Assembly (NCBI GenBank): GCA_020630045.1
Contig: JAHDCE010000191.1
Location: forward strand, 1-7,418
Direction: 5' to 3'
DNA: 7,418 bases
Source: Saprospiraceae bacterium
GTDB taxonomy: Bacteria > Bacteroidota > Bacteroidia > Chitinophagales > Saprospiraceae
Shown here: positions 1 to 7,208 of the stretch, in pieces
How the letters are laid out: each line of letters starts with the position of its first letter
How positions within the stretch are numbered: position 1 is the stretch's first letter
Translations under genes and position numbers: made by a program
The notes under the pieces: model-generated
Database searches by the model: none
What the model was told of the DNA's origin: nothing
Seen by the model: only the letters and a program-made list of their open reading frames with translations

Positions 1-476
1 TCCCAAAATAACGATTCGTCTTTCATACAAAAAATTTCGTGATAACATCTAATGACATGTCCTTCTTTCTCAATGAGCGTTTGACCGATAACGCCGGGCG
101 TAAAATAGGGCAGCTCACTTTCATGCAGATATTGTTTCAAATAAACATGCCGTCCTCCTTGACCAAGTTCAGAACCCCATATCATCATACCGATATAAAT
201 ACTATGGTTATCCAAGATTCCGATCAAGGGGGCACCGGCGGCAATTACCATGTTGTATTCTTTCGACAATTCGTAAAGTCGGTTAAATCCCGGCCTCTCC
301 ATCGTCGTCACCATCTCATTTACACGTTCGGGAGCATATCCGGTGATGGACAATTCAGGAAAAATAACCACATCGGCTCCTAGACCGTGAGCCTGTTCAA
401 CCCAAGCAATATGACGGTTCACATTCTCTTCTATATTCCCGATTTCGGATTGGATTTGTACTAGGGCGATTTTCAT
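1..476 (-). CDS. Carbon-nitrogen hydrolase (nitrilase superfamily), 3' part missing
   Basis: Partial gene: 158 codons are visible from the ATG at 476-474 and the frame is open to the window edge. The start (MKIALVQIQSEIGN) is a classic nitrilase-superfamily N-terminus. The catalytic Glu lies in FPELSITGY (Glu41), the Lys in YLKQYLHESE (Lys114), a second conserved Glu is probably Glu119, and the presumed nucleophile is Cys144. Family members usually have about 250-300 residues, so roughly 100 or more are missing. These enzymes hydrolyse amides, nitriles or carbamoyl groups in the cytoplasm; no signal peptide is seen. The substrate cannot be told. The Cys context (RCYHE) differs from the usual ICYE/ICYD, which is odd. 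A terminator separates it from deoD, so it is probably not a core member of the deo operon, though read-through is possible. A GTG two codons upstream (482-480) is an alternative start; ATG gives the more typical N-terminus. Confidence 0.85.
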   Translation of the reverse strand, partial: MKIALVQIQSEIGNIEENVNRHIAWVEQAHGLGADVVIFPELSITGYAPERVNEMVTTMERPGFNRLYELSKEYNMVIAAGAPLIGILDNHSIYIGMMIWGSELGQGGRHVYLKQYLHESELPYFTPGVIGQTLIEKEGHVIRCYHEIFCMKDESLFW

Positions 477-496
477 ATCCACATTCTTTTTTATTT

Positions 497-535
497 AAAA
501 ATAAAAATCCGTTCGACTGACATCGAACGGATTTT
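497..535 (-). terminator. Rho-independent terminator after deoD
   Basis: Read on the minus strand, a perfect 13-bp stem (arms AAAATCCGTTCGA and TCGAACGGATTTT, at 535-523 and 516-504) encloses a 6-nt loop TGTCAG. The 3' arm ends in Ts and runs into TATTTTT. The stem begins 24 bp after the deoD stop codon and ends 27 bp before the nitrilase ATG. This position and shape fit the end of the deo transcript. The stem has only five GC pairs, so some read-through into the nitrilase gene is plausible. Confidence 0.88.
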
Positions 536-559
536 CAAATAACAACTCAGTGGATTTTC

Positions 560-1261
560 CTAAGCCAATTCAAATGCGATTTTCATCATATCCATGAATG
601 ACTGTTCGCGGTCTTTTGAACTAGCGGCTTCTCCTGTCCGAATATTATCACTGACCGTTAAGACGGACAAAGCTTTTGCTCCTAGTCGCTTCGCGAGTGT
701 GAATAGGATTTGACTTTCCATTTCCACACCTAGGATGCCATGCTCTTCCCAAATGTCCCAACGGTGCGGATTGCTATCATAAAACGTATCCGTACTGAAT
801 ATGGATCCTTGAAGCGTATCAATGCCCAATCGCTTACCGGCTTCATAAGCTTTTTGCAATAGGCTAAAATCAGCGGTAGCCGCATAGTGCATTCCATTAA
901 AGTGAGCCGTGTTCGCTCCGGAATCTCCCGATGCGCTCATCGCCAAAATCACTTGACCGACCTGTAAATCCGTTTGGATAGCTCCGCAAGTCCCTACTCG
1001 CACCAAGTTTTTGACATTGTAAGTACTGACCAACTCATTGACATAAATCGCCGTACTACCCATCCCCATCCCGGAGCCTTGGATAGAAATTCGTTTACCG
1101 TTGTAATAGCCGGTAAACCCGAGCATTCCGCGGACTTTGTTGTAACAAAAGGCATCTTCTAAAAATGTATCCGCAACGTGTTTAGCCCTTAACGGATCAC
1201 CGGGTAACAATATCGTTTCGGCGATATCGCCGACTTTTGCTTCTATATGAATACTTCCCAT
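560..1261 (-). CDS. deoD: Purine-nucleoside phosphorylase, DeoD type
   Basis: A 233-residue hexameric-type purine-nucleoside phosphorylase, the usual family length (233-239). It cleaves purine (deoxy)nucleosides with phosphate to base and (deoxy)ribose-1-phosphate in the cytosol. Landmarks match E. coli DeoD one for one, shifted by about one residue: His5, GDPLR (21-25, phosphate-binding Arg25), Arg44 in KVRGMLGF, Arg88 in RVGTCGA (Thr91 replaces the E. coli Ser), GVEMES (178-183, ribose-binding Glu180, Met181, Glu182), Asp205 in VSDN (acid that protonates the base) and Arg218. The open frame extends upstream to 1375, but those 38 residues lie inside the upstream gene and resemble no DeoD. 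The ATG at 1261-1259 gives the canonical MGSIHIEAKVGD start and leaves a 26-bp gap with an A-rich leader (AAAGAAAA). It is the last gene before the terminator and supplies the purine branch of the operon. Confidence 0.97.
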   Translation of the reverse strand: MGSIHIEAKVGDIAETILLPGDPLRAKHVADTFLEDAFCYNKVRGMLGFTGYYNGKRISIQGSGMGMGSTAIYVNELVSTYNVKNLVRVGTCGAIQTDLQVGQVILAMSASGDSGANTAHFNGMHYAATADFSLLQKAYEAGKRLGIDTLQGSIFSTDTFYDSNPHRWDIWEEHGILGVEMESQILFTLAKRLGAKALSVLTVSDNIRTGEAASSKDREQSFMDMMKIAFELA

Positions 1262-1287
1262 TTTTCTTTGTGTTTTGAATGTAAAAA

Positions 1288-3669
1288 TTAAGCACCGTAA
1301 GGAATCCAAATATTCTTTATCTGGCTGGCATGACGCAAGAACACCTCCCCTTGTCCATGAGCAGGATTCGACCAATCGCGGTGCTTACCATAATTGACCC
1401 AAGTACGTTTGAGATTGTCTGTTGACAGATACTCTACGTTCTTGCTGCCTTCTGCCGTACCGAAGTACCAGATTCCATCGACATCATCATGTTTTGCGAG
1501 GACATCCGTCAACTCCTCCTTGTTGCCTGTAACGATATTAATCGTACCGGCAGGAACATCCGACGTCTCCATGACTTGGTAAAAATCCGTAGCTGAGAAA
1601 GGATGCTTTTCTGAAGGAATCACAATGACATTATTCCCCATAGTAATTGCGGGAATAACGGTTGAAACAAAGCCTAACAACGGCGCTTCGTCCGGACAAA
1701 CGACCGCCATTACACCGATGGATTCCGGCATGGCGATGGTCACATTGCGATGCGTCGTATGATGTACCCGGCCATCATATTTATCGGCGTAAGCCGCATA
1801 GTAGTAAATCCGTTCTATCGACAAATCCACTTCTTCCAAAGCATCTGCCTTGGAAACATGGGTCATGTCTACGATCCTATCAGCGAATTCTTCACGGCGG
1901 ATTTCTAGGTTTTCCGCTAAGTAATATAATACTTGCGAACGAGCATGACCGGTCATACCTCCCCATTTGCCACCTTTGTGGGCCGCTTCGACGGCATTAC
2001 GGATATCCTTCCGGTTCCCTTGGGAAACTTCCCCAAGATAGCCCCCTTCCGGGGAATGTATAGTCGTGCTGTAACCACCGTCCGGGCGGGATTGCTTTCC
2101 ACCGATATACATTTTGACGGTACGGTCAATTCCTATACCATTGGATTTTTTTCCTTTGGGTTTCTTGGTCGCACGAGCTACCGGTTTAGCGGTGAATTCC
2201 GATTCTACCTTTGGTTTCATGTACTCGTACAAACCTTCCAGTCCCCCTTCGCGTCCGAAACCGGACTCCCTGTATCCACCGAAACCGGCCGCCGCATCGA
2301 ATACATTGGTACAATTGATCCAAGCGACACCCGCTTTGATTTGCGGGGCGATGTCCAAGGCGAGATTGATATTTTCCGTCCAAAGAGAACATGCCAATCC
2401 GTAGCGGGTATTGTTCGCCAATTTGACCGCTTCCTTATGAGAACGGAAGGTCATCGCCACCAATACCGGCCCGAAGATTTCTTCTTGAGCGACCGTTGCA
2501 GAAGGCGCTACATTGGTGAACATCGTCGGGGGATGATAATATCCGTCCTTGGGACAAGACCACGAAGGTTGCCACATCGTACTTCCTTCCTCAGCTCCTT
2601 TTTTGACTAAGTCAGAAATAGTTTTCAACTGGGAAGCGTCCACGATAGCTCCCATATCTATATTCTTATCCAAGGAGTCGCCTACTCGGAGTGTCTCAAG
2701 TCGCGCTCTTATTTTGGAATACAATTTTTCTGATACGCTTTCTTGCACCAACAACCTAGATCCCGCACAACATACTTGGCCTTGGTTAAACCAAATCGCA
2801 TTGACGATGCCTTCTACAACACTATCCAAATCCGCGTCTTCGAAAACGATGAACGGAGATTTCCCTCCTAGTTCCAAGGAGATTTTTTTGCCCGTTCCCG
2901 CTGTCGCTCGACGAATGATTTTTCCGACTTCCGTCGAACCTGTAAATGCGATTTTCTGCACATCCGGATGATCGACCAATGCCGCTCCGGTCGTACCATG
3001 TCCAGTCACGATATTGACGACACCAGCCGGCAATCCGATTTGTTGGCAAATATCAGCGAATAACAGTGCGGTCAAGGATGTGAATTCCGCCGGTTTAAGG
3101 ATGACGGTATTTCCCATTGCGATGGCCGGAGCGATTTTCCACGCCAACATCAGCAAGGGGAAGTTCCAAGGAATGATTTGACCGACAACACCTATCTCCT
3201 TGTAATCCTTGAGGTCGGTGTCCATCATTTGCGCCCATCCTGCATGATGGTAAAAATGTCGGGCGACCAATGGGACATCAATATCTCTTGTTTCGCGGAT
3301 GGGTTTGCCATTGTCCATGGATTCCAACACGGCGAACAAACGGGAGTGTTTTTGGACTTGGCGAGCTATTGCATATAAATAACGAGCTCGCTTGTGTCCA
3401 CCCATCTTGACCCATCCGGGCAAGGCCGCCTTGGCGGCCGCTACCGCTTTAGCGACATCTTTTTCATTCGCTTCCGCAATTTTGGCCAACTGGGTTTTAT
3501 TGGAAGGGCTGATGCTATCAAAGTATTCTCCGCTAGTAGGTTTGACCCATTTATTATTGATAAACAAGTCAAATTTACGCTTATGCGAATCTAGGAAAGC
3601 GTTCGCGTTGGCGGCACTTTCGGGAGCAGGGCCATAAGCCATGGTATCGTATATTTCTTTAAATTTCAT
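1288..3669 (-). CDS. Two-domain aldehyde dehydrogenase, ALDH16 type
   Basis: A 793-residue protein of two aldehyde dehydrogenase (ALDH) units. The first (about 34-487) is complete: Asn169 in IPWNFP, NAD-site KPAE (192-195), GSTEVG (244-249), general base Glu266 in LELGGK, nucleophile Cys300 in GQVCCAGSR, and EEIFGPV (396-402). A Lys-rich linker (about 494-511) follows. The second unit (about 515-793) keeps the fold signature (MYIGGK, IPAITMGNNVIV, NIVTG) but loses the catalytic positions: VCPDEAP stands where WNFP should be, TWVNYGKHRDW where ELGGK should be, and there is no GQxCxAGSR. This is the ALDH16 architecture, in which bacterial forms keep a live first domain while human ALDH16A1 lacks the cysteine. 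It starts 10 bp after the deoC stop, with leader CAACCTT directly before ATG. I infer NAD-dependent oxidation of acetaldehyde released by DeoC; the sequence does not prove the substrate. Single-domain ALDHs have about 480-500 residues. Confidence 0.93.
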   Translation of the reverse strand: MKFKEIYDTMAYGPAPESAANANAFLDSHKRKFDLFINNKWVKPTSGEYFDSISPSNKTQLAKIAEANEKDVAKAVAAAKAALPGWVKMGGHKRARYLYAIARQVQKHSRLFAVLESMDNGKPIRETRDIDVPLVARHFYHHAGWAQMMDTDLKDYKEIGVVGQIIPWNFPLLMLAWKIAPAIAMGNTVILKPAEFTSLTALLFADICQQIGLPAGVVNIVTGHGTTGAALVDHPDVQKIAFTGSTEVGKIIRRATAGTGKKISLELGGKSPFIVFEDADLDSVVEGIVNAIWFNQGQVCCAGSRLLVQESVSEKLYSKIRARLETLRVGDSLDKNIDMGAIVDASQLKTISDLVKKGAEEGSTMWQPSWSCPKDGYYHPPTMFTNVAPSATVAQEEIFGPVLVAMTFRSHKEAVKLANNTRYGLACSLWTENINLALDIAPQIKAGVAWINCTNVFDAAAGFGGYRESGFGREGGLEGLYEYMKPKVESEFTAKPVARATKKPKGKKSNGIGIDRTVKMYIGGKQSRPDGGYSTTIHSPEGGYLGEVSQGNRKDIRNAVEAAHKGGKWGGMTGHARSQVLYYLAENLEIRREEFADRIVDMTHVSKADALEEVDLSIERIYYYAAYADKYDGRVHHTTHRNVTIAMPESIGVMAVVCPDEAPLLGFVSTVIPAITMGNNVIVIPSEKHPFSATDFYQVMETSDVPAGTINIVTGNKEELTDVLAKHDDVDGIWYFGTAEGSKNVEYLSTDNLKRTWVNYGKHRDWSNPAHGQGEVFLRHASQIKNIWIPYGA

Positions 3670-3679
3670 AAGGTTGTAT

Positions 3680-4684
3680 TTAAGACATCGGATGTCGGTA
3701 AGCCGCAGAATACCGTCCGGTCACATAATGTTCTAATTGTCTTTCTATATCCGTTAACAAGCTACTCGCTCCAAATCGGAACAAGTCCGGATCGAGCCAT
3801 TCGTCTCCTAGTTCCTCCTTGATTAAAATTAGCCAATTGAGCGCTTGTTTGGCTGTTCGGATTCCACCGGCCGGTTTGAATCCGACCTTATAGCCACTTT
3901 TCTCTTCATACTCGCGGATGGCTCTCAGCATGACCAAACTAACGGGAATCGTCGCATTGACGGATTCTTTACCCGTACTTGTTTTGATAAAGTCGGAACC
4001 CGCCATCATACTCACCCAACTCGCTTTGGCGACTTTGGTATATGTCGGAATTTCTCCGGTTGCGAGAATGGTTTTCATGTGAGCTTCGCCACATGCTTCG
4101 CGGTATGCTTTCACTTCATCGTACAGTCCTTGCCAATCTGAACGCAAGACCAATTCACGACTGATGACGATATCAATCTCCTTGGCTCCGGCCGCAACGG
4201 AAAGTTCTATTTGCTTGATTTTTTCCGCAAGGGGAACATTCCCGGCAGGGAAGCCCGTGGAAACGGCAGCGATAGGCATGTTGCTTCCTTCCAAGGCTTT
4301 TTTCGCGGTAGCGATATGGTTGTGATAAACACAAACCGCCCCTGTCATGATGTTTTCTTTGCCCATTCCTAATGCATCCAGAATATCCTGACGGACAGGA
4401 GACATCGCTTTGGCGCAAAGTCGCTTGACATTACTAGGTGTATCGTCACCGGCAAGTGTGGTCAAGTCAATGAAACTGATGGCACGAAGCAACCAAGCTG
4501 CTTGCCATTGCTTTTTTACCGATCTTCTTTTGCCCAATGTCGCACCCCGTCTTTCTACCGCACTGCGATTGACGTGAATGTGCTCAAACCATCCGGCATC
4601 GAAGGGAACGCCGTCGTTCCGTTCGAACTTGTGGGCGGTCGATACCGCTCCGTTATCTTTCGATTTCGTTTTTGGATTCGCCAT
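3680..4684 (-). CDS. deoC: Deoxyribose-phosphate aldolase (long, animal-type)
   Basis: A 334-residue class I aldolase that splits 2-deoxyribose-5-phosphate into glyceraldehyde-3-phosphate and acetaldehyde in the cytosol. The Schiff-base Lys is Lys234 in DFIKTSTGKE. The partner acid is Asp171 in KEIDIVIS and the second active-site Lys is Lys270 in GFKPAGGIRT. Spacings of 63 and 36 residues equal those I recall for human DERA (155, 218, 254). Other markers are FIDLTTLAGDDT (71-82), KTILATGE (204-211) and RFGASSLLTDIERQL (303-317). It is about 75 residues longer than E. coli DeoC (259), mostly through an N-terminal extension; the C-terminus (HYVTGRYSAAYRHPMS) also looks like the animal enzyme. 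The ATG at 4684 has an A-rich leader (AAAAGAA) and no Shine-Dalgarno. It lies between the phosphorylase gene (36-bp gap with a palindrome) and the aldehyde dehydrogenase (10-bp gap), which is consistent with immediate handling of its acetaldehyde product. Confidence 0.97.
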   Translation of the reverse strand: MANPKTKSKDNGAVSTAHKFERNDGVPFDAGWFEHIHVNRSAVERRGATLGKRRSVKKQWQAAWLLRAISFIDLTTLAGDDTPSNVKRLCAKAMSPVRQDILDALGMGKENIMTGAVCVYHNHIATAKKALEGSNMPIAAVSTGFPAGNVPLAEKIKQIELSVAAGAKEIDIVISRELVLRSDWQGLYDEVKAYREACGEAHMKTILATGEIPTYTKVAKASWVSMMAGSDFIKTSTGKESVNATIPVSLVMLRAIREYEEKSGYKVGFKPAGGIRTAKQALNWLILIKEELGDEWLDPDLFRFGASSLLTDIERQLEHYVTGRYSAAYRHPMS

Positions 4685-4699
4685 TTCTTTTGAATTTTA

Positions 4700-4717
4700 T
4701 GTACGATTTATCGTACA
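4700..4717. promoter_or_regulatory. 18-bp perfect palindrome between deoA and deoC
   Basis: The sequence TGTACGATAAATCGTACA (minus-strand reading) is a perfect dyad with 8-bp arms around a central AA/TT. It fills half of the 36-bp gap, starting 3 bp after the deoA stop codon and ending 15 bp before the deoC ATG. As DNA it has the size of a dimeric repressor site. As RNA it could form a 7-bp hairpin with a 4-nt loop. No T-run follows on either strand, so it is not a terminator. Function is unknown; an operator for an internal promoter or an intercistronic mRNA hairpin are both possible. Confidence 0.5.
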
Positions 4718-4720
4718 AGT

Positions 4721-6019
4721 TCATTCCAATATTTTATATACCAAAGGTGTATCCTCTGGTTTTGTATCACCTATTACGTATGCTTTGTTTAGTTTTTCCA
4801 GAGCAGGTTCGAACAATGACTCATCACCTGCATAAAGGATCGCCAATGGCTCTCCTTTTTCTACTCGGTCGCCGACCTTTTTAAGAATCCTTATGCCCGC
4901 TCCAAAATCAATGACACTCGCTTTGGTTTCGCGTCCCGCACCGAGTTTGACGGATGCCAAGCCGACATCCATTGCGTACAATTCATTCACGTATCCCGTA
5001 AATGGACTGTTGAAAATACGGGAATATTTGGATTTCGGCAGCTTATTTTCATCATCAATTACCGAAACATCCCCTCCTTGTGCCTGAACCAGTTCTTTGA
5101 ACTTGTCTAGTGCTTCTCCGGAATCGATCATGGCTTGTAGTTTTTTTCGGCCTTCGGCCGCATCCGCTACGATTCCTCCTAGGACTAACATGTTGCTCCC
5201 TAGCACCAAACACAATTCCGTCAAATCTTCAGGGCCTTTCCCTTTTAGGGTTTGGATGGCCTCTTCGACCTCCAATGCATTACCGACCGTTAAGCCCAAT
5301 GGTTGCTGCATGGCAGAAACTACGGCTATGATTCTTCGTCCCATTTTTGAGCCGATATCAATCATGAGTTCGGCCAATTTTTCGGCGGACTCCACCGTTT
5401 TCATGAAGGCTCCCGACCCCACTTTAATATCAATGACTATCGCCTCTGCACCACAGGCTAATTTTTTGCTCATGATACTAGAAGAAATCAAAGATAATTC
5501 CCCTATAGTACCGGTGACGTCACGGAGTGCATATAACTTTTTATCAGCCGGAACGAGTTTAGCGTTTTGACCGCAAATAGCGATATTATGCTCTTTCAAC
5601 CTTTCTATGAATTCCGAACGGGACATATCAACAGAAAGTCCTTTTATGGATTCCAACTTGTCTAAAGTACCGCCGGTATGTCCTAGGCCTCGACCCGACA
5701 TTTTAGCGACCGGCACACCGGCAGCCGCGACCAAAGGCCCTAGGATAAGAGTAGTTTTATCACCGACTCCTCCAGTGCTGTGTTTGTCTACTTTTACACC
5801 TGCTATTTCGGACAAATCGATGAGATCGCCCGAACGCATCATCACATCCGTGAAAATAGCGGTTTCCAAAGCGGTCATTCCTTGAAAATATACCGCCATG
5901 AGGAATGCGGAAACTTGATAGTCCGGTATATCACCGGATACCATTCCGTCTATCATGACTTGGAAATCCTCCCGCGTCAATTCTTTTCCGTTCCTTTTCT
6001 TTTTGATTAAATCAACCAT
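4721..6019 (-). CDS. deoA: Pyrimidine-nucleoside phosphorylase / thymidine phosphorylase
   Basis: A 432-residue nucleoside phosphorylase of the thymidine phosphorylase family, at the normal length (about 430-440). It cleaves thymidine, deoxyuridine and probably uridine with phosphate to base and pentose-1-phosphate. The phosphate site is KHSTGGVGDK (79-88) and the family signature is SGRGLGHTGGTLDKLE (108-123, Ser108 and Thr118). Base-binding Arg166 (LYALRD), Ser181 and Lys185 keep the E. coli spacing (171, 186, 190). Lys106, two residues before Ser108, matches the Lys of Firmicutes-type pyrimidine-nucleoside phosphorylase (Pdp, broad specificity), where E. coli DeoA has Met. The pdp name may therefore fit better than deoA. 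The C-terminal domain (about 335-432) has the usual PFTGYV and lipoyl-like VGDRVEKGEPLA segments. It starts 10 bp after the deoB stop, with no Shine-Dalgarno; the ATG gives the expected N-terminus (MVDLIKKKRNGKELT). Confidence 0.96.
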   Translation of the reverse strand: MVDLIKKKRNGKELTREDFQVMIDGMVSGDIPDYQVSAFLMAVYFQGMTALETAIFTDVMMRSGDLIDLSEIAGVKVDKHSTGGVGDKTTLILGPLVAAAGVPVAKMSGRGLGHTGGTLDKLESIKGLSVDMSRSEFIERLKEHNIAICGQNAKLVPADKKLYALRDVTGTIGELSLISSSIMSKKLACGAEAIVIDIKVGSGAFMKTVESAEKLAELMIDIGSKMGRRIIAVVSAMQQPLGLTVGNALEVEEAIQTLKGKGPEDLTELCLVLGSNMLVLGGIVADAAEGRKKLQAMIDSGEALDKFKELVQAQGGDVSVIDDENKLPKSKYSRIFNSPFTGYVNELYAMDVGLASVKLGAGRETKASVIDFGAGIRILKKVGDRVEKGEPLAILYAGDESLFEPALEKLNKAYVIGDTKPEDTPLVYKILE

Positions 6020-6029
6020 GAGGCAAATA

Positions 6030-7208
6030 TCAGTTCAAAATTTCCGCAAGGTAACTCTTTCCGGGTGTTTCAAATTCGACTCCTAGTGCTGCTGCGACAG
6101 TTGCGGAAATATCAGCGAAGGATTCTCGGGTTCCGATGTTGACATTTTCTTTCGCGGAAGCGCCGTAATTCAAAATGGGGATGTATTCCCTAGTGTGATC
6201 CGTTCCGGGTGCGGAAGGGTCGTTTCCGTGATCGGCAGTGATGATGAGCAAATCATCGTCATTCATCGCTCCTAGGATTTCGGGAATCCAATTGTCGAAT
6301 TCCATCAGTGCTTTGGCATATCCTTCCACATCCCGGCGATGGCCGAACAACATGTCGAAATCTACGAGATTGGTAAATACCAAGCCCTTCGACGGTTGAC
6401 GAATCGCCTCGATAGTTTGTTTGATTCCTTCTAGGTTATTGGCTGTTTTCACGTAGCGTGATATTCCCTTTCCAGAAAATATATCGACGATTTTCCCAAT
6501 GGAAATTACTTCTTGTCCTTCTTGCTGAATGGCATCTAATAAATTGTCGGGTGGGGCGACTGAAAAATCTTTTCGTCGTGATGTCCTTGAAAAACTGCCC
6601 GGTTCTCCTAGAAATGGACGTGCGATAACACGTCCGACTTGGAAATCGCCGACCAACATGTCCCTTGCGATTTGACAGATTTCATACTGCCGTTCAATCG
6701 GGAAAATCGATTCGTGCATGGCGATTTGGAAGACGCTATCCGCCGAAGTATATACAATCGGATGACCGGTTCTCAAGTGTTCTTCTCCCAGTTCGTTGAT
6801 GATGACGGTACCGGAAGCCGACTTGTTACCGATGGTCGGTACGCCAATCGCTTCTTCGAATTTCTTCATGAATTCGGTAGGGAACCCATCAGGAAAGGTC
6901 GGAAATGGTTTTTCGAGAACGATACCGCAAATTTCCCAGTGGCCGGTGGTCGTGTCCTTTCCGGCCGAGCGTTCGATGGCTTTACCAAAGGCTGCTGCCG
7001 GTATATTCGTTTTTTGCAATTGATTATCCGGATCGATATTTCCTAGTCCTAGCTTCGCCAGGTTTGGCAAATCTAGGTCGGGAAACAACCTTGCGATATT
7101 TCCGAGGGTATTGCTTCCTTCATCATTGTACAAATGGGCATCGGGCAATTCGCCGATACCAACGCTATCCAATACGATCAGTATGACTCGATTGATTGCA
7201 GTCGCCAT
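6030..7208 (-). CDS. deoB: Phosphopentomutase
   Basis: A 392-residue phosphopentomutase of the alkaline phosphatase superfamily, at the usual bacterial length. It interconverts (deoxy)ribose-1-phosphate and -5-phosphate, linking both phosphorylases here to DeoC and the pentose phosphate pathway. The two-manganese active site is intact: Asp14 in VLDSVGIGE, nucleophile Thr86 in GKDTTTGHWE, Asp157 in SADSVFQIA, Asp285 and His290 in DFDMLFGHRRD, Asp326-His327 in TADHGNDP, and His338 in GTDHTREYIP. The substrate-cap region contains RKDFSVAPP (212-220). It is the first gene of the operon, 82 bp after the stop of the preceding gene. The leader CAACCTT directly precedes ATG, as for the aldehyde dehydrogenase gene, and there is no Shine-Dalgarno. 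The predicted promoter upstream should give a leader of roughly 55-60 nt. Confidence 0.97.
   Translation of the reverse strand: MATAINRVILIVLDSVGIGELPDAHLYNDEGSNTLGNIARLFPDLDLPNLAKLGLGNIDPDNQLQKTNIPAAAFGKAIERSAGKDTTTGHWEICGIVLEKPFPTFPDGFPTEFMKKFEEAIGVPTIGNKSASGTVIINELGEEHLRTGHPIVYTSADSVFQIAMHESIFPIERQYEICQIARDMLVGDFQVGRVIARPFLGEPGSFSRTSRRKDFSVAPPDNLLDAIQQEGQEVISIGKIVDIFSGKGISRYVKTANNLEGIKQTIEAIRQPSKGLVFTNLVDFDMLFGHRRDVEGYAKALMEFDNWIPEILGAMNDDDLLIITADHGNDPSAPGTDHTREYIPILNYGASAKENVNIGTRESFADISATVAAALGVEFETPGKSYLAEILN

Noticed and set aside
39..383. 114-codon open frame on the plus strand
   Set aside because: It is antisense to the nitrilase-superfamily frame, which carries the conserved Glu and Lys motifs; nothing recognisable is in the plus-strand peptide.
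473..484. Three-codon upstream frame (ATG TGG ATA TGA) whose stop overlaps the nitrilase start
   Set aside because: Such minimal frames arise by chance and nothing else suggests translational coupling.
1262..1375. Upstream extension of the deoD frame by 38 codons (ATG at 1375)
   Set aside because: The extension overlaps the aldehyde dehydrogenase 3' end in another frame and resembles no purine-nucleoside phosphorylase; the ATG at 1261 gives the canonical N-terminus.
1933..2610. 225-codon open frame on the plus strand
   Set aside because: It lies wholly antisense to the aldehyde dehydrogenase gene, whose domains and active-site motifs are unmistakable; the antisense peptide shows no recognisable motif.
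1288..3669. Possibility that the 793-residue protein is two dehydrogenase genes fused by an error
   Set aside because: The second unit lacks the catalytic residues in the manner of ALDH16 proteins, and the linker is in frame with no disruption, so this is a natural family architecture.
5097..5570. 157-codon open frame on the plus strand
   Set aside because: It is a shadow antisense to the pyrimidine-nucleoside phosphorylase gene, with low-complexity Ser/Pro/Ala composition typical of a reversed coding frame.
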